9,542 bases of DNA from Parcubacteria group bacterium GW2011_GWA2_47_8b (lineage in GTDB: Bacteria > Patescibacteriota > Minisyncoccia > UBA6257 > WO2-44-18). The translations under genes and the position numbers were made by a program. The notes beneath the pieces were generated by a model, which was not told the origin of the DNA, searched no databases, and saw only the letters and a program-made list of their open reading frames with translations. Of the stretch, positions 1 through 6,233 are shown piece after piece. Location: contig LCOU01000010.1 in the NCBI GenBank assembly GCA_001003205.1, positions 1 to 9,542 on the forward strand. The letters run 5' to 3'. The first letter of the stretch is position 1, and the number at the start of each line of letters is the position of its first letter.

Positions 1-25
1 TAATAGGAGGTTAAATAAAAGTTTC

Positions 26-91
26 GCGGTGAGCCCATAGGCCCCTGCCTGCCGGCAGGCAGGGGCTCTATCCGCTGGGATAGAGAACCGC
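26..91. other. Potential three-way-junction RNA structure downstream of the transketolase operon
   Basis: The 163 bases after the last operon gene hold no convincing ORF but much pairing potential. GCGGT (26-30) pairs with ACCGC (87-91). Inside it, GAGCCC (31-36) pairs with GGGCTC (63-68), and TATCC (69-73) pairs with GGATA (78-82) around GCTG. The helices abut almost without unpaired bases. A further arm, ACTTTCTT (107-114) with AAGAAAGT (138-145), follows. Read on the minus strand, the outer stem is followed within a few bases by a T-rich run (about 22-13), so it could be a branched terminator or 3' UTR element for the operon. It could also be a separate small RNA on either strand. I do not recognise a known RNA family. 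Strand and function are unknown. Confidence 0.35.
41..66. repeat. 26-bp perfect palindrome
   Basis: The 26 bases are their own reverse complement, with half-arm GCCCCTGCCTGCC and no central loop. The palindrome lies in the loop between GAGCCC (31-36) and GGGCTC (63-68). Removing its core would leave a simple hairpin with an ATAG-type loop, which suggests insertion into an existing stem-loop. From memory, CCTGCCTGCC-type palindromes recur in Parcubacteria genomes. The copy number in this genome cannot be judged from one window. Confidence 0.75.
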
Positions 92-163
92 CGGTCCTTA
101 CAGGAGACTTTCTTGGGGGTGGGGCTAAGAGAGGGAAAAGAAAGTGGCGAGAGGGATGAATAA

Positions 164-979
164 TTATTCGGCCCGCCTTATAACTTTTTTGACTGCGCGA
201 ACAATGTCCTTTACTCCCATTCCGTATTTGTTTATTAAGTCCCAGGGGTTTCCGGATTCTCCAAAAGTATTTTGAAGGCCGACAAATTCCTGCGGCACCG
301 GCGCGTGCTGGGCCAAAGCTTCCGCCACCGCGCCTCCGAGCCCGCCCATTACTTGATGCTCCTCCACCGTCACTACCGCGCCGATTTTTTTGGCCAAACT
401 GACAATTTTTTTATCATCCAGCGGTTTGATGGTATGAACATTCAAAACTACGGTGTTAATTTTCTCTTTTTCTAAATCTCTGGCGGCAACCAGAGCGTTA
501 TGGACCAAAACTCCGGTCGCGATAATAAGCACTTGGGGTTTTTTGCCTTCCCAAAAAATTTCCGCTTTACCCGGCGTAAACGGCGTGTCTTCAGTGGTAA
601 CCGTTGGGGATTTTTCGCGCGCGAACCGAATGTAGGTCGGCCCCCACAACTGCGCGGCGGCCGCGGTCACCTTTTTGGCCTGAATCGCATCGCAGGGCAC
701 GAAAACACGCATATTGGGAAGCGCGCGCATAATGGCAATGTCTTCGGTCGCTTCGTGAGTGGCGCCATCCGGTCCAGTCATAAGTCCGGCATGATGTCCG
801 GCAATTTTGACATTGGAATCGTTGTAACAAATGGTGGTGCGAATCTGCTCCCAGTTTCGCCCGGGGGAAAAAGTGGCATAAGAAGAAATGAAAGGAATTT
901 TTCCCGAGACGCCAAGGCCGGCGGCGATTGCCGCCATATTCTGCTCGGCAATGCCAATTTGGAAAAACCTGTCGGGCAA
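164..979 (-). CDS. Transketolase, C-terminal subunit, 5' end disrupted
   Basis: This is the second half of a split transketolase, which with the N-terminal subunit moves two-carbon ketol units between sugar phosphates using thiamine diphosphate. The 271-residue frame begins in a conserved block (PDRFFQIGIAEQNM), where E12 matches the Glu that activates the cofactor. The pyrimidine-binding domain continues through GPDGATHEATEDIA and RALPNMRVFVPCD. The C-terminal domain follows (LNVHTIKPLD, VEEHQVMGGLGGAVAE). The only start in this frame is TTG at 979-977, with no Shine-Dalgarno sequence, and homology extends upstream of it (KFSEK) to a stop at 1003-1001. Family members are usually about 310 residues and have roughly 40 more residues before this point. 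The expected ATG at 1025-1023 is in another frame, so the gene looks frameshifted and internally deleted near 985-997. The family call is secure; whether the product is functional is doubtful. Confidence 0.88.
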   Translation of the reverse strand: MPDRFFQIGIAEQNMAAIAAGLGVSGKIPFISSYATFSPGRNWEQIRTTICYNDSNVKIAGHHAGLMTGPDGATHEATEDIAIMRALPNMRVFVPCDAIQAKKVTAAAAQLWGPTYIRFAREKSPTVTTEDTPFTPGKAEIFWEGKKPQVLIIATGVLVHNALVAARDLEKEKINTVVLNVHTIKPLDDKKIVSLAKKIGAVVTVEEHQVMGGLGGAVAEALAQHAPVPQEFVGLQNTFGESGNPWDLINKYGMGVKDIVRAVKKVIRRAE

Positions 980-984
980 CTTTT

Positions 985-1025
985 CGGAAAACTTTTGGAT
1001 TTAATTTAGCGTCTTTATTTATCAT
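985..1025 (-). pseudogene. Detached 5' fragment of the transketolase C-terminal gene
   Basis: ATG at 1025-1023 overlaps the TGA of the upstream transketolase gene (1024-1022) in the ATGA arrangement typical of coupled genes. It begins MINKDAKLNPKVF, which resembles the usual amino end of stand-alone transketolase C-terminal subunits. After about 13 codons this frame has no further similarity and runs on as unrelated peptide to 591, while the true frame resumes in a different phase. The junction lies in a short AAAAGTT direct repeat (copies at 990-996 and 978-984 on the minus strand). The simplest reading is a deletion that is not a multiple of three. Confidence 0.6.
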
Positions 1026-1885
1026 TGGTGTTCAGACTTTATCTTCCCTCCCAAAGTTCTTAATTCAGCAAGGGCTTTCGCCGCCTCCTCCTTATTCGGC
1101 GGTTTTCCGTGCCAGTTGTAATCGTTTTCCATAAAACTGACTCCCTTCCCCGGAATCGTGTGGGCGATAATTACCGTCGGTTTTTCATAGATGGCCCTGG
1201 CTTCGTTTACGGCATCCACAAACTGTTCTATGTTATGCCCATCAACTTCCAAAACGTGCCAATTGAAAGATTTATATTTTTCGGCAAGCGGCTCCAGCGG
1301 CATAATGTTTTCGGTGTTGCCGTCAATTTGGATGTTATTGCGGTCAATAATAACCGTCAGGTTGCTTAATCTGCTTTTTCCGCAAAACATAATCGCCTCC
1401 CAGGTGTTGCCCGAATCGTGCTCGCCGTCGGAAGTAACGCAATAAACCTGATATTTTTTCTTGTCCAGTTTTGCCGCCAACGCCATACCCACGGCTTGGG
1501 AGAGACCGGAGCCGAGCGGTCCGGAAGTGGTTTCCACCCCCGGAAGAGCGGAGCGGTGCGGGTGACCCTGAAGACGGCTGTTAATTTTTCGCAAAGTTTT
1601 GAGTTCTTCAAGCGGAAAATAACCGGCGTGCGCCATCGCGACGTAACGAACCGGGCAGATATGGCCGTTGGATAATACCAAACGGTCGCGATCGGCCCAG
1701 TTGGGATTTTTCGGATTGTGATTTAAAACGTGAAAGTATAGGGCGGTAAAAATATCGGCCATGCCCAAGGGGCCGGCAGAATGGCCAGAACCGGCCTCCA
1801 ACAGAGTTTCAATAACATCCTCGCGAATGCGATTCGCTTTTTCCTCCAAAAATTTTAACTTTTTTTCGTGTAAGGGCTCCAGCAT
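1022..1885 (-). CDS. Transketolase, N-terminal (thiamine-diphosphate-binding) subunit
   Basis: This 287-residue protein carries the pyrophosphate-binding half of transketolase in the non-oxidative pentose phosphate pathway. Visible family motifs are GSGHSAGPLGMADI (32-45, with H35), LSNGH (71-75), GHPHR (107-111) and TTSGPLGSGLSQAVGMA (about 119-135). The Mg/ThDP motif is SDGEHDSGNTWEA (152-164), with D153 and the later Asn of DRNN (181-184) as metal ligands. HGKPPN near 258 closes the family pattern. Ser replaces Gly in GDG, a change I believe is common in split transketolases. The length is normal. The ATG lies 9 bases after the epimerase stop without a Shine-Dalgarno sequence. TAGAAT ends 6 bases before the ATG, so leaderless initiation from an internal promoter is possible. 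The C-terminal subunit overlaps it by 4 bases at its original start, implying a heteromeric enzyme. Confidence 0.95.
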   Translation of the reverse strand: MLEPLHEKKLKFLEEKANRIREDVIETLLEAGSGHSAGPLGMADIFTALYFHVLNHNPKNPNWADRDRLVLSNGHICPVRYVAMAHAGYFPLEELKTLRKINSRLQGHPHRSALPGVETTSGPLGSGLSQAVGMALAAKLDKKKYQVYCVTSDGEHDSGNTWEAIMFCGKSRLSNLTVIIDRNNIQIDGNTENIMPLEPLAEKYKSFNWHVLEVDGHNIEQFVDAVNEARAIYEKPTVIIAHTIPGKGVSFMENDYNWHGKPPNKEEAAKALAELRTLGGKIKSEHQ

Positions 1886-1891
1886 TGCTAA

Positions 1892-1897
1892 ATTCTA
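1892..1897 (-). promoter_or_regulatory. Possible -10 element placing a start at the transketolase N-subunit ATG
   Basis: TAGAAT (1897-1892, minus strand) matches TATAAT at five of six positions. Exactly 6 bases (TTAGCA) separate it from ATG, which would place +1 on the A of the start codon. It overlaps the epimerase stop TAG. There is no clear -35 box, and AT-rich sequence makes chance matches easy. Confidence 0.3.
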
Positions 1898-2551
1898 AAT
1901 CTTTTGGAGTTCTTCAAAAGATTTCTTCGGGTCTTTGCTTCCAAAAATGTATGATGCCGATATCACAATGTCCGCTCCGGCATCTTTCGCCAGCTTGGCG
2001 GTTTCGGCATTGATTCCGCCGTCTACTTCTATTATAGCATTTGGCATCTGCCGCTTTATCAGACGAATTTTGTCTAGCGCCTCCGCGCCGAATTTTTGGC
2101 CAGCCCATCCGGGCGTCACGGCCAGTACTTGGAAGCTCTTGAAATCGCTCTCGTGGGCCAGGAGTCGCTCAGCTTTCGTATCGGGCTTTATCGCCAGCAC
2201 CGCTTCCGCTCCATATTTCTCGCATTTCGCCAAAATATAGACTGGATCGGTCATCGCCTCCAGATGAACAATTACCCGTTTTACCAAACCGGTCCGAAGC
2301 CAGGAATCAATCACGCCCTCCGGATTGTTCACCATCAGATGGACCTCAAATTTTAGTTTGAAAATTGGAAATTGGAAATTGGAAATTAAGGAGTGTAGCT
2401 CCTCGGGGCTTCCCCAAATTTTGGCGGGCGAAAAAGCTCCGTCGGTAACGTCAATATGAACCCAGTCGGAAAATTCAGCGGCTTTTTTAATTTGTTTTTC
2501 CGCCGTCTCAAAATCCGGAGCGTTGATAGCTGGGATTACAATCATTCGCAC
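1895..2551 (-). CDS. rpe: Ribulose-phosphate 3-epimerase
   Basis: It interconverts D-ribulose-5-P and D-xylulose-5-P and supplies the transketolase donor. The 218-residue TIM-barrel sequence shows the metal and acid/base residues of the family: H32 and D34 in HIDVTDG, H71 in EVHLMV, and D177 in IEVDGGI. The phosphate-binding loops VTPGWAGQKFG (145-155) and the C-terminal ISASYIFG are also present. GTG at 2551-2549 directly follows the isomerase stop. ATG at 2545-2543 (MIVIPAINAPD) has AGGTG just upstream and may be the real start. Around residues 57-67 the peptide SNFQFPIFKLK, encoded by a heptamer tandem repeat, lengthens the segment before HLMV compared with ordinary epimerases. The frame is intact, so the enzyme is probably active. 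Confidence 0.95.
   Translation of the reverse strand: MRMIVIPAINAPDFETAEKQIKKAAEFSDWVHIDVTDGAFSPAKIWGSPEELHSLISNFQFPIFKLKFEVHLMVNNPEGVIDSWLRTGLVKRVIVHLEAMTDPVYILAKCEKYGAEAVLAIKPDTKAERLLAHESDFKSFQVLAVTPGWAGQKFGAEALDKIRLIKRQMPNAIIEVDGGINAETAKLAKDAGADIVISASYIFGSKDPKKSFEELQKI
2364..2387. repeat. Heptamer tandem repeat inside the epimerase gene
   Basis: ATTGGAA is repeated three times in perfect tandem (2364-2370, 2371-2377, 2378-2384), followed by a partial ATT. On the coding strand it reads as TTCCAAT units and encodes part of NFQFPIFK. The unit is not a multiple of three, so adding or losing one copy would shift the epimerase frame. Similar AATTTCC-type repeats are, from memory, common in Parcubacteria genomes. 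Confidence 0.85.
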
Positions 2552-2986
2552 CTAAAACTTGGCAATTCTACGACTGTGCCGCTCCTCGCCGGAAAACGGA
2601 GTATTGAGCCACAACTCTACAGCCCTAAGGGCGTCTTTTTCTTCCAAGAACCGCGCGCCGAGGGAAAGCACGTTGGCATCATTGTGTTCGCGGAAAAGCT
2701 TAATGATACCTTCATCAAATTTGTATAAAACTGCAGCTCGCACGCCTTTATAGCGATTGGCAACCATTGCCTCGCCTTGCCCGGAACCACCAAGCACAAT
2801 CGCGCGATCGCTCGGATTTTTAGAAACCGCCTCCGCGGCTAATTTTACAAAATCCGGGTAGTCGTCATTTTCATCGTACGAAAACGCGCCGAAGTCCTTC
2901 ACTTCATACTTCTTTTCGGCTAAAAACTTTTTTATTTTTTCTTTCAGTTCAAAACCAGCGTGATCAGTGGCTAGATAAATAGTCAT
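2552..2986 (-). CDS. rpiB: Ribose-5-phosphate isomerase B
   Basis: It interconverts ribose-5-P and ribulose-5-P. The 144-residue length fits the RpiB family. Visible motifs are TDHAGFELK (7-15), DYPDF (42-46), LGGSGQGEAMVANR (65-78) and REHNDANVLSLGAR (99-112). E. coli RpiB has a catalytic Cys where this protein has G66. Here the GGSGxGE form is present with E72, as in the Mycobacterium-type enzymes where Glu acts as the base, so the missing Cys does not imply inactivity. H101 is in the conserved HN pair. ATG at 2986 lies 7 bases after the GAPDH stop and has no Shine-Dalgarno sequence. TGTAAT sits 6 bases before it, a weak -10 candidate lacking the critical second A. Its stop abuts the epimerase start. 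Confidence 0.95.
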   Translation of the reverse strand: MTIYLATDHAGFELKEKIKKFLAEKKYEVKDFGAFSYDENDDYPDFVKLAAEAVSKNPSDRAIVLGGSGQGEAMVANRYKGVRAAVLYKFDEGIIKLFREHNDANVLSLGARFLEEKDALRAVELWLNTPFSGEERHSRRIAKF

Positions 2987-2993
2987 TTAGAAA

Positions 2994-4034
2994 TTACAAC
3001 GCTTGTGCTGCTTTTAGCACGTGCTGCACAAGTGTTGTAACATATCCCCACTCGTTGTCGTACCAAGCCAAAACCTTCACCAAATCGCCGTCAAGAACTT
3101 TGGTGTATTGAAGATCAACAAGCGAAGCGGCTTGCATTCCGATAATGTCTGAAGAAACAACCTGATCTTTGGTAACATCTAAAATCCCTTTCCAGCGCGG
3201 CGATGCGGCGGCTTTGGTAAAAATATCATTTATTTCTTCGGCGGAAGTTTTGCGTTTTGAAACAAAAGTGATGTCGGCAAGCGAGCCGGTAATAATCGGC
3301 ACGCGATAGGCAAGCCCGTCAAATTTTCCGGCAAGCTCCGGAAGCGGGCGCGTCACCGAAATGGCGGCGCCGGTGAATGACGGCGAGATATTTGCGGCGG
3401 CGGCGCGGCCGCGGCGGAAATCTTTACCTCTAGTCGGACCATCAACAAGATTTTGAGTCGCGGTATAGCCATGAACGGTGGCAAGAAACGCCTTGGCAAC
3501 GCCAACGCTTTCGTTCATAACGGCAACAACCGGATGGGCGGCGTTGGTGGTGCAGGAACCGTTGGAGGTAATACCGCAAGTTTTGAAATCTTTGTCGTTA
3601 ATGCCAAGTAAAATTGTCTTGCCGCCGGCAATACCCTCTTCGTCTTTGGCGGGCGCGGTGATTACCACCCGCTTCGCGCCGGCGGCGGTAACGTGCAAGG
3701 AAGCCTTTTCAAATGACTCAAAAGCGCCGGTGGATTCAACGGCAACGTCTATTTTTAAATCTTTCCACGGCAGTTTCGCAAGTTCTTTTTCTTGAATAAT
3801 CTTTATTTTTTTGCCGTCTACCTCCAACTCGCCGCCGACACCGCTCGCATCGCGCTTGAATTTAACTTCCTTATCATAGGTGCGGTAAACGGAATCGTAT
3901 TTTAATAAGTAGGCAAGGTTTTCTATGTCGCCTAAATCGTTAATAGCGACAATATCCAGACCTTTTTTGCCGAATGCTTGTCGGAAAAATAATCGGCCAA
4001 TCCTGCCAAAACCGTTAATAGCGATTCTTGCCAT
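2994..4034 (-). CDS. gap: Glyceraldehyde-3-phosphate dehydrogenase
   Basis: It oxidises glyceraldehyde-3-P to 1,3-bisphosphoglycerate with NAD(P)+ in lower glycolysis. The 346-residue chain is full length. The Rossmann start is IAINGFGRIGR (4-14), with D33 in AINDLGD, usually a mark of NAD preference. The catalytic block is SNGSCTTN, with nucleophile C161 and base H188 in TVHGYTATQNLVDGP. The S-loop DFRRGRAAAANI and the C-terminal AWYDNEWGY are conserved. GITSNGSCTTNAAHP differs slightly from the common SNASCTTNCLAP. The ATG lies inside the 3' end of the MFS gene with a 20-base overlap. A promoter-like sequence just upstream could give a nearly leaderless gap transcript. It supplies the link between pentose-phosphate output and energy-yielding glycolysis. 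Confidence 0.97.
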   Translation of the reverse strand: MARIAINGFGRIGRLFFRQAFGKKGLDIVAINDLGDIENLAYLLKYDSVYRTYDKEVKFKRDASGVGGELEVDGKKIKIIQEKELAKLPWKDLKIDVAVESTGAFESFEKASLHVTAAGAKRVVITAPAKDEEGIAGGKTILLGINDKDFKTCGITSNGSCTTNAAHPVVAVMNESVGVAKAFLATVHGYTATQNLVDGPTRGKDFRRGRAAAANISPSFTGAAISVTRPLPELAGKFDGLAYRVPIITGSLADITFVSKRKTSAEEINDIFTKAAASPRWKGILDVTKDQVVSSDIIGMQAASLVDLQYTKVLDGDLVKVLAWYDNEWGYVTTLVQHVLKAAQAL

Positions 4035-5199
4035 ACCTTTTATTGTAGATAAGAAAAGTCAAAAGTCCAAGCGACATCAGTACGATTCCGTAGACAAACG
4101 CCAACGCCGAACCAAAGAGTGTCCAAATCAATCCGCCGACAATTCCCGACAAAAGAGAAGAAATGCCGACGGCCGCATTCAAAAACCCTTGACCGGTCGC
4201 CAATTTCTCGCCGGACGCCAGCTTACTCGCCAACGCTTTCTGAACACCTTCCGTCATCGCGGAATACAATCCAAAAATAACAAAACCGACTATTAATCCG
4301 GCCGGGTTGCTGAATCTTGCAAAAATAATATAGGAAACAATGGCCGCCAGAAACCCCATAACCAAAACTTTTCCCTCCCCGATTCTATCGGAAATTTTTC
4401 CAAATGGAATCGCGAAAAGCAAAAAGGACAGGCCGTAAACAAAGTACATCAGCGGTATGCCCACGCTGTTAAAACCGACGTTTTGGGATTGTAAAAGCAT
4501 TAAAGAGATGGGCATCACGCCCAATCCAAAAATAAAAATTGAAAGAATAAGCAACTTGAAATCTTGGCCAAATCCTTTCAATGACAATGTAAAGGGTACG
4601 CGCGGCAGCGGCGCGTTAGCCGGTTTTGGAATGTCGCGCACAAAAACAAAGCTCAGAACCGACAAAAAACCGAAAATACCCCCGATTATAAACAACAGTC
4701 GGTAATCGCCGGATAAAACCGACAAAAGAATGACAGCGGCCAACGGCCCCAAAATTCCGCCGATAGCGTCCATTGCCCGATGGTAGCCAAAAGATTTTCC
4801 CAATTCAGATTTTTCAACCGACTCGGAAATCAGCGCATCGCGAGGAGAGTCGCGAAATCCTTTTCCGACACGATCCAGCGCTCGCAAAACGAACACCTGC
4901 CAAAAGTTGGCTACCAGAGATAAAACAAACCGAGTAAGCGTTGACAGCGCGTAACCAAGCACCGATAAAATTTTTCTCTTGCCGATGCGGTCGGAAAACC
5001 AGCCGGCGAATATTTTCAAAAAACTGGCGAGCGCGTCGGCAAAACCCTCAAGAAAACCAATGAACACCGGCGGTACGCCCAACACCACCGTCAAAAACGC
5101 CGGCATCACCGAGTAAACCATCTCGGAGGAAAAATCGTTGAACAAACTGACAAGGCCAAGAAAGAATACGTTTGGAACTAAACCGAATATCCGTCGCAT
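4015..5199 (-). CDS. Major facilitator superfamily transporter, substrate unknown
   Basis: This is a 394-residue inner-membrane protein with about a dozen hydrophobic segments in two halves. The amino end VSLFNDFSSEMVYSVMPAFL (17-36) and the segment RALDRVGKGFRDSPRDALIS (106-125) are hallmarks of a recognisable MFS branch. The first-half motif A is GWFSDRIGKRK (66-76), with a matching FGKISDRIGEGK in the second half. The HRAMDAIGGILGP stretch (140-152) is also typical. Substrates of this branch are poorly defined, and the operon context with sugar-phosphate genes does not settle it. The start ATG (5199-5197) follows the DUF192 stop by 10 bases without a clear Shine-Dalgarno sequence. The 3' end overlaps the gap start by 20 bases. 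Confidence 0.9.
   Translation of the reverse strand: MRRIFGLVPNVFFLGLVSLFNDFSSEMVYSVMPAFLTVVLGVPPVFIGFLEGFADALASFLKIFAGWFSDRIGKRKILSVLGYALSTLTRFVLSLVANFWQVFVLRALDRVGKGFRDSPRDALISESVEKSELGKSFGYHRAMDAIGGILGPLAAVILLSVLSGDYRLLFIIGGIFGFLSVLSFVFVRDIPKPANAPLPRVPFTLSLKGFGQDFKLLILSIFIFGLGVMPISLMLLQSQNVGFNSVGIPLMYFVYGLSFLLFAIPFGKISDRIGEGKVLVMGFLAAIVSYIIFARFSNPAGLIVGFVIFGLYSAMTEGVQKALASKLASGEKLATGQGFLNAAVGISSLLSGIVGGLIWTLFGSALAFVYGIVLMSLGLLTFLIYNKRYGKNRY
4042..4070 (-). promoter_or_regulatory. Candidate internal promoter for gap
   Basis: On the minus strand TTGGAC (4070-4065) and TACAAT (4047-4042) are separated by 17 bases inside the end of the MFS gene. TACAAT matches the -10 consensus at five of six positions. 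The -35 match is only its TTG. Seven bases separate TACAAT from the gap ATG, which would give a transcript with zero or one leader base. AAAAGG directly before the ATG is too close to act as a normal Shine-Dalgarno sequence. Confidence 0.4.
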
Positions 5200-5209
5200 A
5201 AATTTCTAA

Positions 5210-5680
5210 TTATTCTAATTGACCTAAAGAAATTCCAATTGAATCGCCGGTTTTTATTCCAAACTTCTGCGTCAATCCGGCGTTAATTTCCAAAACCTTG
5301 TCCGCTATTTCCGGCGAACTGTAAATTTCGTAGTCCGGACCCGCTTCCGGTTCCGCTCCCATCACCATACCGATAACTTTATCGCCGCTTATCCAAATGA
5401 TATCAATCGGAAATTTCATTCCCTTCATCCAAAAATGCTGGATTGCCGAATATGGAAAAATAAAAAACATACCGTCGCCTTCGCCTAAAAATCCCCGCCC
5501 GGACAATCCCCGAGTTCGGCTCGCAATAGTGTCGGCAATCTCCACGTTAAATGTTTTATCGCCGATTAAAAGAGCTTTTGTCGGCAATTGCTTGCCTTTT
5601 TCTCCGCTAATTAAAAACGTAATTATGGCGACAAGAGCCGCGACCAGAAAAATACCGATGGCGGAAAGAATCTTTTTCAT
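5210..5680 (-). CDS. DUF192 family protein, membrane-anchored or exported
   Basis: The 156-residue protein starts with MKK and a hydrophobic stretch (about 5-25) that is either a signal peptide or an amino-terminal anchor, placing the domain outside the membrane. Residues about 35-155 form a DUF192 domain. RTRGLSGRGFLGEGDGMFFIF (55-75) and HFWMKGMKFPIDIIWI (82-97) are its signature blocks. The biochemical role of DUF192 is not established. The ATG overlaps the stop of the upstream methyltransferase by 4 bases (ATGA), which indicates translational coupling. There is no obvious functional tie to the enzymes downstream. Confidence 0.92.
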   Translation of the reverse strand: MKKILSAIGIFLVAALVAIITFLISGEKGKQLPTKALLIGDKTFNVEIADTIASRTRGLSGRGFLGEGDGMFFIFPYSAIQHFWMKGMKFPIDIIWISGDKVIGMVMGAEPEAGPDYEIYSSPEIADKVLEINAGLTQKFGIKTGDSIGISLGQLE

Positions 5681-6168
5681 TTATGTCTAAATAGTAAATC
5701 AAAGGCGACTATTCCAAAAGCCACCGCCACATTGAGTGACTCTTTTTGCCCGCGCATCGGTATTTCCAAAATCTTATCCGCTTTCTTTAGAATCGCGGGC
5801 GACAATCCTCTTACTTCGTTGCCAACCACCACGACCACCCTGGTATGACGCGTCATACCAGCTAGGTAATAAGGAATTGATTTTTTGCTCTGTTCTACCG
5901 CAAAAATTTTGTAGCCTCCGCCAGCTGGCGGATTTTTAAGCTTATCAATTAGCCGACTCGCGGACGCGCACTTCTCCCAAGGCACCGATTTTTCCGCGCC
6001 CAAAGAAACTTTGGAAAATTGTGGACGAATATTGCCAAAACGATCCAGCGGCGAGGGGGTGATGCCGCACAGATAAATTTTTTCAACTCCGGCGGCGTCG
6101 GCGGTACGAAAAATTGAGCCGACATTGTGGATGCTCCGGATATTTTGCAAAATAACCAGCATTTCCAT
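5677..6168 (-). CDS. SPOUT (TrmH/SpoU) family RNA 2'-O-methyltransferase
   Basis: It probably transfers methyl from S-adenosylmethionine to a ribose 2'-OH of tRNA or rRNA; the target site cannot be told. All three SpoU motifs are visible in 163 residues: NIRSIHNVGSIFRTADAAG (9-27, catalytic Arg in FRTAD), VVVVVGNEVRGLS, and IPMRGQKESLNVAVAFG near the carboxy end. The sequence is essentially only the knotted catalytic domain. A perfect extended -10 (TGGTATAAT) abuts the first ATG (6168-6166). The second ATG (6162-6160) lies exactly where transcription should begin, so MLVILQNIRS, typical of the family amino end, may be the true leaderless start. Two perfect palindromes lie within the gene and encode NPPAGGG and AGMTRHTR. 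The first lengthens the loop before YKIFAVEQ compared with usual homologues. The gene begins the long unit after a strong terminator. Confidence 0.93.
   Translation of the reverse strand: MEMLVILQNIRSIHNVGSIFRTADAAGVEKIYLCGITPSPLDRFGNIRPQFSKVSLGAEKSVPWEKCASASRLIDKLKNPPAGGGYKIFAVEQSKKSIPYYLAGMTRHTRVVVVVGNEVRGLSPAILKKADKILEIPMRGQKESLNVAVAFGIVAFDLLFRHK
5840..5861. repeat. 22-bp perfect palindrome inside the methyltransferase gene
   Basis: This is a perfect, loopless palindrome with half-arm CTGGTATGACG. On the coding strand it encodes roughly AGMTRHTR, just before SpoU motif 2 (VVGNE). The spacing in this part of the protein is close to the usual, so it may have replaced rather than simply lengthened sequence. 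An imperfect natural coding sequence would rarely form 11 perfect pairs. Confidence 0.8.
5917..5932. repeat. 16-bp perfect palindrome inside the methyltransferase gene
   Basis: TCCGCCAGCTGGCGGA is its own reverse complement. It encodes the PPAGG core of LKNPPAGGGYKIF. Homologues usually have a shorter LKxxGYKI link here, so this looks like a small in-frame insertion. From memory, CCGCCAGCTGGCGG recurs in Parcubacteria genomes. It lies 55 bases from the 22-bp palindrome. Confidence 0.75.
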
Positions 6169-6177
6169 ATTATACCA
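6169..6177 (-). promoter_or_regulatory. Extended -10 promoter of the methyltransferase-to-transketolase unit
   Basis: TGGTATAAT on the minus strand is a perfect -10 hexamer with the TGn extension, directly before the annotated ATG. Counting the hexamer as -12 to -7 puts +1 on the A of the second ATG (6162). No good -35 is present, and the expected -35 zone overlaps the upstream terminator hairpin. An extended -10 can work without a -35. Confidence 0.6.
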
Positions 6178-6191
6178 AGCAAGTAAAAATT

Positions 6192-6219
6192 ATCCCCTCC
6201 GAAATACTTCGGAGGGGAT
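6192..6219 (-). terminator. Strong hairpin terminator after the zinc-ribbon gene
   Basis: A 12-bp perfect stem, ATCCCCTCCGAA (6192-6203) with TTCGGAGGGGAT (6208-6219), encloses the loop ATAC. On the minus strand it is followed by AATTTTTA, 15 bases after the zinc-ribbon stop. On the plus strand it is followed by TTTATTTT, so it could work both ways. It separates the small two-gene unit from the long operon. Confidence 0.85.
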
Positions 6220-6233
6220 TTTATTTTGAAAAA

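Noticed and set aside
1..163. RNase P RNA, tmRNA, SRP RNA, 5S rRNA or tRNA in the structured end region
   Set aside because: I compared the region by eye with the conserved cores of these RNAs and found none of their diagnostic sequences.
591..984. Continuation of the 1025 ATG frame as a 144-residue protein
   Set aside because: Only the first 13 or so codons look like a real protein. The rest is an out-of-frame reading of transketolase.
500..1009. 169-codon plus-strand open frame opposite the transketolase C-terminal gene
   Set aside because: It lies wholly antisense to a gene with clear family motifs, and its own translation shows no domain. It is a shadow frame.
1415..1450. SDGE instead of GDGE in the transketolase cofactor motif
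   Set aside because: The metal-binding Asp and Glu are kept, and I believe Ser at this place is common in split transketolases, so it is not evidence of lost function.
2740..2800. Missing catalytic Cys in ribose-5-phosphate isomerase B
   Set aside because: The GGSGxGE form with a Glu base is a known alternative within RpiB, so this is an ordinary subtype.
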